The translations under genes and the position numbers were made by a program. The notes beneath the pieces are model-generated. The model made no database searches, had not been told where the DNA came from, and saw only the letters and a list, made by a program, of their open reading frames with translations. Below are positions 44,198 to 51,201 of a stretch of 64,000 nucleotides of DNA, piece by piece. Source of the stretch: JBCCQL01 sp039414355 (GTDB taxonomy: Bacteria; Planctomycetota; Planctomycetia; Pirellulales; Lacipirellulaceae); assembly GCA_039414355.1 (NCBI GenBank), contig JBCDJN010000001.1, positions 74,107 to 138,106 on the forward strand, written 5' to 3'. How positions within the stretch are numbered: position 1 is the stretch's first letter; each line of letters starts with the position of its first letter.

Positions 44198-45934
44198 ATG
44201 AACACTACACGAGAGTCACTTCTCCCTGGCAGGTTTCTGTCTCCACGCCGGCCCACCTGCCTTGGCCGCCGGACCGCGGAGGGACGCGGCCCACGACGAG
44301 CTTGCCTCGCCTTGCTAGCGTTGGCGTCTTGCCTTCCGACGATGGCGCTTGCCAACAACACCTTCCCGCCGGTCTTTCCGCCCGTGCTCAGCTTGCCGAC
44401 CGTCAACGGGGACAACGGCATCGTGATCCGCGGCATTGACCTGAACGATCAGAGTGGCTGGTCGGTCAGCAACGCCGGCGACGTGAACGGCGACCAAGTC
44501 GACGACCTCATCATCGGCGCCATCCAAGCCAGTACCAGCTACGTCGTCTACGGGAGCACCGACCCCTTCTCACGATTCCTAGATCTCAACACGCTAACGG
44601 GCTCCAACGGATTCGCGATCACGGGCGAACCCTTCATCGGGCGCTCCGTCAGCGGGATTGGCGACTTCAACGGCGACGGGTTTGATGATGTCATCGTCGC
44701 CAACCCAAACGCCGGCGACCTTTTTCAACAGGGTGAGAACTATGTTGTCTTCGGCAAGGGGACCCCGTTCCCACCGTCGATTGACTCGGGCAGTCTCGGC
44801 GGGAGCGACGGCTTCGCAATCATCGGTGAGCAGCAGGGCGACTTCGCGGGCGCCTCGGTGAGCGGCGCCGGAGACATCAACGGCGACGGGTTCGACGACC
44901 TTGTGATCGGCGCCTCGAGTGCCGATCCAAATGGCGTAGGCTTAGCCGGTGCTGCGTATGTGGTCTTTGGAACGAGCACGCCACCAACCTCGCCGATCAA
45001 CGTGGCCAGCCTGAACGGCTCCAATGGCTTCGTGCTCAACGGCGTGCAACTGTTCGACATGACCGGTACTTCTGTCAGCGAGGCCGGAGACATTAACGGC
45101 GATGGGATTGACGATCTGGTGATCGGAACCCGCGGGAGGGGCCCAAATGACGACTCGGCCAATCGCACCTATGTTGTCTTTGGAACACGAACCCCGTTCT
45201 CGGCGGAGCTCGACCTCGCGGACCTCAATGGCGCCAACGGATTCACCATTAACGGCATCGGTCCTAGGGACGAAGCAGGCGCCGCCGTCAGCGGGGCGGG
45301 AGACATCAACGGTGACGGGATCGACGACCTCATCATCGGGGCACGCCGCGCAAGCCCCAACTCTCGCGGCGCCGCCGGTGAAAGCTACGTCGTCTTCGGT
45401 CAGACGGCGCCGTTCGACGCCAACCTGGACTTGGTCGGTCTGGACGGCTCCAACGGGTTCGCAGTCGCTGGCGCCGCGGCAAGCTCCCAAAGCGGCTACT
45501 CGGTTAGCGCCGCCGGCGACCTCAATGGCGACGGGATTGACGACCTTGTCATCGGGGCGCCATTCGCGTCGCCAAATTCCGTCGTCGCCGCCGGCGAAGC
45601 CTACGTTGTGTTCGGGAAGGGCAGCCCCTTTCCTTCGTCGCTCGACGCGGCCAACCTCGACCCTTCCGAGGGCTTTCGGCTTACTGGGGCCCGACGCGGC
45701 GGCAACGCCGGGTGGTCGGTTACCGGCGCCGGCGACTTCAACGGCGACGGCATCGACGACCTCGTGATCGGCGTCCCGAACGCCAATGGCCGACGCGGGC
45801 TTTCTGGCCGAACCTACGTGGTCTTCGGCCGAATCCCGGAGCCCACAAGCGGCGTGTTGATCGCCGTGGCGGTCGTCTCGGCCGCCAACACGCGTAGGAT
45901 GCCACGGCGTCCTACGCCCCTGATCCGAAGCTAG
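44198..45934 (+). CDS. secreted FG-GAP beta-propeller protein with PEP-CTERM-like tail
   Basis: A 578-residue exported protein. A signal segment (LALLALASCLPTMALAN) near residues 35-52 is followed by seven FG-GAP/integrin alpha repeats, each with a calcium-binding loop: GDVNGDQVDDLIIG, GDFNGDGFDDVIVA, GDINGDGFDDLVIG, two close GDINGDGIDDL copies, GDLNGDGIDDLVIG and GDFNGDGIDDLVIG. Seven repeats make a complete beta-propeller. The C-terminus has PEPTSGVLIAVAVVSAAN and a basic end, which is PEP-CTERM-like but irregular. It probably binds a surface or glycan ligand. The ATG at 44198 precedes an unusually long basic n-region, so an internal start is possible. Confidence 0.85.
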   Translation: MNTTRESLLPGRFLSPRRPTCLGRRTAEGRGPRRACLALLALASCLPTMALANNTFPPVFPPVLSLPTVNGDNGIVIRGIDLNDQSGWSVSNAGDVNGDQVDDLIIGAIQASTSYVVYGSTDPFSRFLDLNTLTGSNGFAITGEPFIGRSVSGIGDFNGDGFDDVIVANPNAGDLFQQGENYVVFGKGTPFPPSIDSGSLGGSDGFAIIGEQQGDFAGASVSGAGDINGDGFDDLVIGASSADPNGVGLAGAAYVVFGTSTPPTSPINVASLNGSNGFVLNGVQLFDMTGTSVSEAGDINGDGIDDLVIGTRGRGPNDDSANRTYVVFGTRTPFSAELDLADLNGANGFTINGIGPRDEAGAAVSGAGDINGDGIDDLIIGARRASPNSRGAAGESYVVFGQTAPFDANLDLVGLDGSNGFAVAGAAASSQSGYSVSAAGDLNGDGIDDLVIGAPFASPNSVVAAGEAYVVFGKGSPFPSSLDAANLDPSEGFRLTGARRGGNAGWSVTGAGDFNGDGIDDLVIGVPNANGRRGLSGRTYVVFGRIPEPTSGVLIAVAVVSAANTRRMPRRPTPLIRS

Positions 45935-45953
45935 CGTCCCTGCCGAGACCACG

Positions 45954-47030
45954 ATGGCGGAAGTCCCCTTCCAGATTCTCGCCTTCGACGGCGGTGGCAT
46001 CCGCGGCGCGTTTGGGATTGGCCTGGTCGCCGAGCTTGAGCGGCGGCTCGGCAGGCCGCTCGCCGGCCACTTTGATCTGGTGGCCGGCACCTCCACCGGC
46101 GCGATTACCGCGGCAGGCCTCGCCGCGGGCATGCCGGGCGAGGAGCTCGTTCGCTTCTACAAGCGATTCGGCCGCCAGATCTTCACGCCGCGTGAGCCGC
46201 ACGAGCCCAAGGGCTGGGTCCGCTGGTTGTACCCGATGGTGAAGCGGCTGCTAAGCAAACGGACCGGACAAGACTTCGACGACTTCTTCCGCGCCAAGTA
46301 CTGCCCCATCGCGCTGGAGGACGCCTTCGACAACGGCTTCGGCGGCACGACGCTCGCCCAGCTCAAGGCGGCTCGGCTGATTGTGCCGACGGTCAACCTC
46401 TCGGAGGGCAAGTCGCGGCTGTTCCGATCGCCCCACCTGCCCGGTCTCGAATCCGACGGCGCCGTTCGCGTGGTGGACGTCCTGCTGGCGGCCACCGCGG
46501 CGCCGACCTACTTCCCGCACAAGGTCATGCCGGACGGCCAGTCGTACGCCGACGGCGGGCTGTGGGCGGTGAACCCCTCGGTGCTGGCTATCGCCGAGGC
46601 GATGAAGATCAAGCAGCAGTGCCAGCGCGCAACCTGCGACCCCGACTACAACACCGCCGATATCCGCGTGCTCTCCATCGGCACCGGCGACGTGCGGTAC
46701 TCGCTCACGCCGCCGGGCGTCGACGCCGGGATCATCTACTGGGCCCAGCACGTGGCGGACGTGATGACCAACCTGCAGGTTGAGGGCGTGCAGTCGCCGC
46801 TCAGCTTCCTGCTCGGCGAGCGTTACCACCCGGTCAACTTCGAGCTGCCGGACCAGAGCTGGTCGCTCGACAACACCGACAAGATCGACGAGCTGTTCCG
46901 GCTCGGCCGGGAGAGGGCGGCGGCGGAGTTCGACCGGCTCGCCCCGCGGTTCTTCGCCAACGAAAAGCCGGCGTTCGTCCCTTACGCGGCCGCGACAACA
47001 ACCCCAGCAAACGAGGAGAGCCCCGCATGA
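45954..47030 (+). CDS. patatin-like phospholipase
   Basis: A 358-residue serine hydrolase of the patatin family. The oxyanion-hole motif is FDGGGIRGAFG at the N-terminus, the nucleophile elbow is GTSTG (serine near residue 49), and the catalytic aspartate is in the YADGGLWAVNPS segment. All catalytic elements are present, so it should hydrolyse phospholipids. No signal peptide or membrane segment is seen, so it is cytosolic. It overlaps the next gene (DUF5996) by 4 bases (ATGA), so they form a two-gene operon. Phage-defence patatins such as CapV are of this family, but no nucleotide-signal synthase is near. A housekeeping lipid role is equally possible. Confidence 0.9.
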   Translation: MAEVPFQILAFDGGGIRGAFGIGLVAELERRLGRPLAGHFDLVAGTSTGAITAAGLAAGMPGEELVRFYKRFGRQIFTPREPHEPKGWVRWLYPMVKRLLSKRTGQDFDDFFRAKYCPIALEDAFDNGFGGTTLAQLKAARLIVPTVNLSEGKSRLFRSPHLPGLESDGAVRVVDVLLAATAAPTYFPHKVMPDGQSYADGGLWAVNPSVLAIAEAMKIKQQCQRATCDPDYNTADIRVLSIGTGDVRYSLTPPGVDAGIIYWAQHVADVMTNLQVEGVQSPLSFLLGERYHPVNFELPDQSWSLDNTDKIDELFRLGRERAAAEFDRLAPRFFANEKPAFVPYAAATTTPANEESPA

Positions 47031-47953
47031 GCAACGCCACCCACTGGCCGGAGCTGGCGATCGCCGATTGGAAGGAGACGCAAGCCACGCTGCACCTGTG
47101 GACGCAGATCGTCGGCAAGCTGCGCACGGTTCTCGTGCCGTGGACCAACCACTCCTGGCACGTCACGCTGTACGTCACGCCGCGCGGCCTGACCACGCTC
47201 GCCATGCCGGTTGGCCTGCACACGCTGCAGGTGGACTTCGACTTCTTCGACCACAAGCTGCTGCTCGGCAAGAGCGATGGGCAGACGCGAACGATCGAGC
47301 TGCGGCCGATGTCGGTCGCCGACTTCTTCGCGGAGTTCACGAGCACGCTGAAGGAACTGGGCGTCGACGCCGCCATCCACGGCAAGCCCAATGAGGTCGA
47401 CCCCAGCGTCCCCTTCGCCCAGGACTCCGAGCACGCCGCCTACGACGCCGAGAGCGTGACCCGCCTGCACCTGGCGATGGTTCACTGCGACCGGGTGATG
47501 AAGCAGTTCCGCGCCGGTTTCCGCGGCAAGTGCAGCCCGGTGCACTTCTTCTGGGGCAGCTTCGATCTGGCGGTCACGCGGTTCTCCGGCCGCGAAGCCC
47601 CCAAGCACCCGGGCGGCTTCCCCAACATGCCGGATTGGATCACGCGCGAGGCGTACTCGCACGAGGTCTCCAGTTGCGGCTTCTGGCCCGGCGGCGGCGA
47701 GAACGAGGCGATGTTCTACGCGTACGCCTACCCTGCTCCGGACGCCTTCGCCGAGCAGAAGGTGCTGCCCGGCACCGCCGGCTACAGCAAGGAGATGGGC
47801 GAGTTCGTTCTGCCCTACGACGCCGTCCGCCAGTCGGCGACGCCGGACGAGGACCTGCTCGCCTTCTTCCAAAGCACCTACGAAGCCGCCGCGGAAACGG
47901 CCAAGTGGGACCGGAAGGCGCTGGAGTGGGACGGGCCGGTGCGCGGCGAGTAG
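47027..47953 (+). CDS. DUF5996 family protein
   Basis: A 308-residue soluble protein of the DUF5996 family. Recognisable segments are the start THWPELAIADWKETQATLHL, PWTNHSWHVTLYVTPRGLTT, and the conserved KCSPVHFFWGSFDLAVTRFS, followed by HEVSSCGFWPGGGENEAMFY. The family has no established activity. The many conserved aromatic and histidine residues suggest a binding pocket. It is translationally coupled (4-base overlap) to the patatin-like phospholipase, which suggests that it regulates or assists that enzyme, though DUF5996 genes elsewhere have varied neighbours. It converges with the TetR gene, 12 bases away. Confidence 0.85.
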   Translation: MSNATHWPELAIADWKETQATLHLWTQIVGKLRTVLVPWTNHSWHVTLYVTPRGLTTLAMPVGLHTLQVDFDFFDHKLLLGKSDGQTRTIELRPMSVADFFAEFTSTLKELGVDAAIHGKPNEVDPSVPFAQDSEHAAYDAESVTRLHLAMVHCDRVMKQFRAGFRGKCSPVHFFWGSFDLAVTRFSGREAPKHPGGFPNMPDWITREAYSHEVSSCGFWPGGGENEAMFYAYAYPAPDAFAEQKVLPGTAGYSKEMGEFVLPYDAVRQSATPDEDLLAFFQSTYEAAAETAKWDRKALEWDGPVRGE

Positions 47954-47965
47954 CCGGCCGGTTGC

Positions 47966-48526
47966 TCAGCCCGTTCGCTCGATCGAGTCGATAAACGCCG
48001 CCGCGGCTTTCTTGAAGGCCCGCGTGTCGCCCTTCGCCCGGCACAGCGTCTGCAGCCCCTGCAGCATGGCGAAGAAGCCCATCGCCGCGTGCTTGGGCGC
48101 GCCCTCGAAATCGAGCGTCTCCTCGCGGCGCCCCTGCGAAAAGATCTCCGCGAAGCGGTCGATCGCCCCACCCGCCGCCTCGCGGAGTTGCTCGGCCGAG
48201 GCGTCGCTCAGCGACTCGATGCCGGACCCGATCGCCGCCAGCAGGCAGGGGCGTTTGTTCTTCAGCCCCATCTCGAAGATCTCGGCGACCCGCCGCAGCT
48301 TCTCCGGCGCCGACGCATCACTCTCCACCACCCGCGCGTAATCGGGCCCGTGCTTGGTGCCGCACCGCTCGATGAGGGCCGACGCTAGCTCCTCGCGGTT
48401 GCGGATGTGGTGGAAGACGCTCGGCTTGCGCAGCCCGACGGCGTCCGCCAGGTCCTGGAACGTCACCCCGTTCAGGCCCCGGCTCTGGACGAGTTCCTCG
48501 GCGGCGTCGAGCAGCTTCTCTCGCAT
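47966..48526 (-). CDS. TetR/AcrR-family transcriptional regulator
   Basis: A 186-residue repressor. The N-terminal helix-turn-helix is clear (REKLLDAAEELVQSRGLNGV, TFQDLADAVGLRKPSVFHHI), and the C-terminal part (about 60-186) is the all-helical ligand-binding domain (LRRVAEIFEMGLKNKRPCLL). It is divergent from a run of three genes for an antibiotic-type monooxygenase, an SDR oxidoreductase and an MdaB-like flavoprotein. The 105-base gap has two operator-like repeats, so it most likely represses that run and itself. Such regulators usually respond to quinones or electrophiles. The ATG at 48526 begins MREKLLDAA. Confidence 0.94.
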   Translation of the reverse strand: MREKLLDAAEELVQSRGLNGVTFQDLADAVGLRKPSVFHHIRNREELASALIERCGTKHGPDYARVVESDASAPEKLRRVAEIFEMGLKNKRPCLLAAIGSGIESLSDASAEQLREAAGGAIDRFAEIFSQGRREETLDFEGAPKHAAMGFFAMLQGLQTLCRAKGDTRAFKKAAAAFIDSIERTG

Positions 48527-48535
48527 CCATGAAAT

Positions 48536-48557
48536 CTACCATCTGGTCGGTTGACCC
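48536..48557. promoter_or_regulatory. candidate TetR operator, copy 1
   Basis: A 22-base site beginning CTACCATCTGGTCGG and ending TTGACCC. It matches the second copy at 17 of 22 positions and begins exactly 42 bases upstream of it, that is four helical turns. It is weakly palindromic. It lies 10 bases from the TetR start codon. Confidence 0.55.
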
Positions 48558-48577
48558 ACAAACCGAACGCCGCTAGC

Positions 48578-48599
48578 CTACCAATCGGTTGGTCGACCC
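48578..48599. promoter_or_regulatory. candidate TetR operator, copy 2
   Basis: A 22-base site beginning CTACCAATCGGTTGGTCGAC. Its core ACCAATCGGTTGGT (48580-48593) is a near-palindrome with perfect 5-base arms. This resembles TetR-family operators of the ACCAACCGGTTGGT kind. It is 33 bases before the start codon of the monooxygenase gene. Confidence 0.6.
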
Positions 48600-48631
48600 C
48601 CGCCTCGCGACCCTCAACGCCAAGGCAACTC

Positions 48632-48928
48632 ATGCAAAACAACGTCTACACCATCGCCGTGCTGCCGGCGAAAGCGGCCGCCGCCGACGCGTTGCTCGCC
48701 GAGCTCCGAACGCTGGCCGACGCCACCCGCCAGGAGGCGGGCTGCATCGAGTACGGCTTCTACCGTGAGGCCGCCGACAGCAACACGGTGCTGTCGTTCG
48801 AGCGGTGGGTCGACCAGGACGCCGAGGACGCCCACTGGCAGACGCCCCACCTCAAGCACGCCCTCGGCGCCATGCAGACGCTGCTGGAGACCGAGCCGCA
48901 GGTCTTCAAGTGCAAGAAGACGATCTAG
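48632..48928 (+). CDS. antibiotic biosynthesis monooxygenase (YgiN-like quinol monooxygenase)
   Basis: A 98-residue dimeric ferredoxin-fold protein. The pattern MQNNVYTIAVLPAKAAAADA, RQEAGCIEYGFYREAADSN and SFERWVDQDAEDAHWQTPHL is that of the ABM superfamily, most like YgiN. YgiN-type proteins oxidise or sequester quinols. In Escherichia coli ygiN is next to mdaB; here an MdaB-like gene lies 1.1 kb downstream in the same direction, which supports a quinone redox role. The TetR gene is divergent, and two operator-like repeats precede this gene. The ATG at 48632 is preferred to the longer frame from 48551. Confidence 0.9.
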   Translation: MQNNVYTIAVLPAKAAAADALLAELRTLADATRQEAGCIEYGFYREAADSNTVLSFERWVDQDAEDAHWQTPHLKHALGAMQTLLETEPQVFKCKKTI

Positions 48929-48978
48929 CCGGCGCGCCCCACCCGCCGACCCACGAACCCACAGACGGAGCCTACGAG

Positions 48979-49773
48979 ATGTCGAAACGGATCCTCATTA
49001 CCGGCGCCGCCACGGGCCTGGGCCGCGGCGCCGCGATTGGGCTGGCGAAGGCCGGTCACTCGGTCATCGCCGGCGTTGAAGTCTGGCCCCAGGCGACCAC
49101 GCTGAAGCAAGACGCCGCCGCGGCGGGCGTGGAGCTGACGATCGAGAAGATCGACCTGACCAACCCGGACGATTGCCAGGCCGCGCTGGCGCACGAGATC
49201 GACATCCTGGTCAACAACGCCGCCACCGGCGAGACGGGCCCCATCTCGGAGATCCCCGTCGACCGCGTGCGGCGGGTGTTCGACGTGAACGTCTTCGGCA
49301 CGCTCGGCTTCACGCAGCCGTTCGTGCGCCGGTTCGTCGAGCGCGGCGCGGGCAAGGTGGTGTTCGTGTCGTCGATCGTTGGCTTCTCAACCTTCCCGTA
49401 CCTCGCCCCCTACTGCGCGTCCAAGCACGCGTTAGAGGCGATCGTCCAGCTCATGCGTGAGGAGCTTGACGGGACCGGCGTGCAGGTCTGCACGATCAAC
49501 CCCGGGCCGTTCTCCACCGGGTTCAACCACCGCATGTACGACACGGTGGACCAGTGGTACGACCCGGCCAAGAACTTCACCGCCGAGGGGCCGATCCGCG
49601 AGATCCAGCAGAAGTTCCTCGGCGAAGGGCTGGAGTACGACCCGCAGATCATGATCGACCGCATGGTGGAGGTGATCCCGCAGGAGCACCACCAGTTCCG
49701 CACCGTCTGCCCCGACGAGGTCATCCAGGGCTGCAAGGACTACCAAGCCGGCTTGTGGGACCTCACAATCTGA
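48979..49773 (+). CDS. short-chain dehydrogenase/reductase (SDR)
   Basis: A 264-residue classical SDR. The nucleotide-binding motif is GAATGLGRG, the NAA motif is VNNAATGETG, and the catalytic tetrad shows Ser in VFVSSIVGFS and Tyr/Lys in YCASKHALE. The length is normal. The start at 48979 has GGAG 8 bases upstream. It is 50 bases after the monooxygenase gene and 283 bases before the flavoprotein gene, all on the plus strand. It is therefore probably induced with them by loss of TetR repression and may reduce a reactive carbonyl or quinone-derived ketone. The substrate is unknown. Confidence 0.93.
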   Translation: MSKRILITGAATGLGRGAAIGLAKAGHSVIAGVEVWPQATTLKQDAAAAGVELTIEKIDLTNPDDCQAALAHEIDILVNNAATGETGPISEIPVDRVRRVFDVNVFGTLGFTQPFVRRFVERGAGKVVFVSSIVGFSTFPYLAPYCASKHALEAIVQLMREELDGTGVQVCTINPGPFSTGFNHRMYDTVDQWYDPAKNFTAEGPIREIQQKFLGEGLEYDPQIMIDRMVEVIPQEHHQFRTVCPDEVIQGCKDYQAGLWDLTI

Positions 49774-49892
49774 CAAGCGTCGCCGGGCGCGCCGAGTGAT
49801 TTAGGTCCATCCGTTTCGCCCACGCGCACGGGCCTCGGCTCTATATATCGGCTGGGAACTCCCTGAACACCGATTTTCGCCAGCCTCCGCGA

Positions 49893-49965
49893 GCCCCTTC
49901 CGTTTTCGCCGTCGCATCGACCTCGCCCGCTCTCGGGTCGGTGCGGCGGCGAAAGCGGATGGGGC
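49893..49965 (+). ncRNA. 73-nt near-perfect hairpin upstream of the mdaB-like gene
   Basis: Positions 49893-49922 pair with 49936-49965 over 30 base pairs, with one T-T mismatch (49898/49960) and three wobble pairs, around a 13-base loop. All three wobbles (49903, 49912, 49917) are U-G in plus-strand RNA and would be A-C mismatches on the minus strand. This indicates a structure selected in plus-strand RNA. It ends 91 bases before the start codon of the mdaB-like gene, so it may be an RNA leader, a processing or termination element, or a small RNA. No T-tract follows. Confidence 0.6.
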
Positions 49966-50056
49966 GGCCCCCTTTCGTCGAGCCCGAGCTGAGATCGATG
50001 GTCACGCGGCATCCACGGAAAGCTAAGACAGACCGATCAAACAAGGAGCTATTGGC

Positions 50057-50647
50057 ATGAAGAACGTCTTCGTCATCAACGCCCACGAGGAGTACGACTT
50101 CGCCAAGGGCAAGCTCAACGGCACGCTCACGCAGATGGCGATGGACCACCTCAAAGCGGCCGGTTACGAGACGCGGCTCACCACCATGAAAGACGACTGG
50201 CAGGTCGATCAGGAGATCGACAACCACGTCTGGGCCGACGCGGTGCTGCTCCAATCGCCGGTCAACTGGATGGGCGTGCCGTGGAGTTTCAAGAAGTACA
50301 TGGACTTCGTCTACTCGCTGGGCATGGACGGCCGGCTGTGCCAGGGCGACGGGCGGACGCGGAGCGACCCCACCAAGCAGTACGGCACCGGCGGGACGCT
50401 CACCGGCAAGAAGTACCTGCTGTCGCTAACGCTCAACGCGCCGGGGGACTCGTTCAACGACGCGTCTCAGGTCTTCTTCGGCGGGATGTCCGTGGACGAT
50501 CTGTTCCGCCCGATGCACCTGAACTTCGCCTTCTTCGGCATGACGCCGCTGCCCACGTTCGCGTGCTACGACGTGATGAAGAACCCACAGGTGGACAAGG
50601 ACTTCGAGCGCTACCGCGAGCACCTGACGCAGTGCTTCCCGGGCTGA
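50057..50647 (+). CDS. MdaB-like NAD(P)H:quinone oxidoreductase (flavodoxin fold)
   Basis: A 196-residue flavoprotein of the flavodoxin-like fold. The FMN/FAD phosphate-binding region at the N-terminus is VFVINAHEEYDFAKGKLN and later segments are ADAVLLQSPVNWMGVPWSFK and YGTGGTLTGKKYLLSLTLNA. This is the pattern of MdaB and related NAD(P)H:quinone reductases, which reduce quinones by two electrons and so avoid radicals. A good ribosome binding site (AAGGAG) is 9 bases before the ATG at 50057. With the YgiN-like monooxygenase and the SDR it makes a TetR-controlled quinone-stress cluster. A strong RNA hairpin lies in its leader. Confidence 0.88.
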   Translation: MKNVFVINAHEEYDFAKGKLNGTLTQMAMDHLKAAGYETRLTTMKDDWQVDQEIDNHVWADAVLLQSPVNWMGVPWSFKKYMDFVYSLGMDGRLCQGDGRTRSDPTKQYGTGGTLTGKKYLLSLTLNAPGDSFNDASQVFFGGMSVDDLFRPMHLNFAFFGMTPLPTFACYDVMKNPQVDKDFERYREHLTQCFPG

Positions 50648-50690
50648 TCGTGATGCGAGATCATCGACCCCCGCGACGGGTGAACACGCC

Positions 50691-51146
50691 TTAGGTGATC
50701 AAGTACGCCCAAATCGACTGCGCCGAGTGAAAGAAGAAATCGTCAAGCGTTAGGTCTGGGTCGTCAAAGTCGTTGCTTGTTTCAAGCAGTCGCATGAACT
50801 CGGACACCTCGCCATTGGACTCAACGAAGTAACCGGTTGGGCCTGCTTCGATGTCGATAAACGGAACGAATCGGCTAGCGACTTCGGGATAGCTACGCAC
50901 GAGCCGAGCCCTCGAATGCGATATGAAACCCGGTAGGTCGTCGAGCGGCACAAGTATCGGGTAGTCGATTCCGAATCCGTTGGCAGCGTGATAGCACGCG
51001 TGGAACTCACTCGGAAAAGTAAACCCAATCGCAGCTTCGACGTTCAGGATTTCGTCGTGTGATGCGGCGGGACCTCGCCAACGCCCGCCTGATCCGGCTG
51101 GGTCGTACATCTCCCAGTGGCGTTCGAAGACCTCGTCCCAGGTCAT
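50691..51146 (-). CDS. SMI1/KNR4 family protein
   Basis: A 151-residue protein of the SMI1/KNR4 fold: DEILNVEAAIGFTFPSEFHA, CYHAANGFGIDYPILVPLDD, then IDIEAGPTGYFVESNG. In bacteria many such proteins are immunity proteins against polymorphic toxins, but they also occur without toxins, and no toxin gene is near. By hand count about 99 of 151 codons end in G or C (66%), well below neighbouring genes, which suggests acquisition from elsewhere. The ATG at 51146 is preferred; the frame extends to 51221. It lies directly downstream of the DUF1552 gene. Confidence 0.8.
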   Translation of the reverse strand: MTWDEVFERHWEMYDPAGSGGRWRGPAASHDEILNVEAAIGFTFPSEFHACYHAANGFGIDYPILVPLDDLPGFISHSRARLVRSYPEVASRFVPFIDIEAGPTGYFVESNGEVSEFMRLLETSNDFDDPDLTLDDFFFHSAQSIWAYLIT

Positions 51147-51201
51147 GAGGCTTGCAGTCTGGGTAGGCGAGCTTACCGGTGCGCGCAGCGTCGATTGCCG
51201 A

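Noticed and set aside
45954..47030. Patatin as part of a CBASS phage-defence system
   Set aside because: No cGAS-like nucleotidyltransferase, ubiquitin-like or HORMA genes nearby; only the DUF5996 partner is present.
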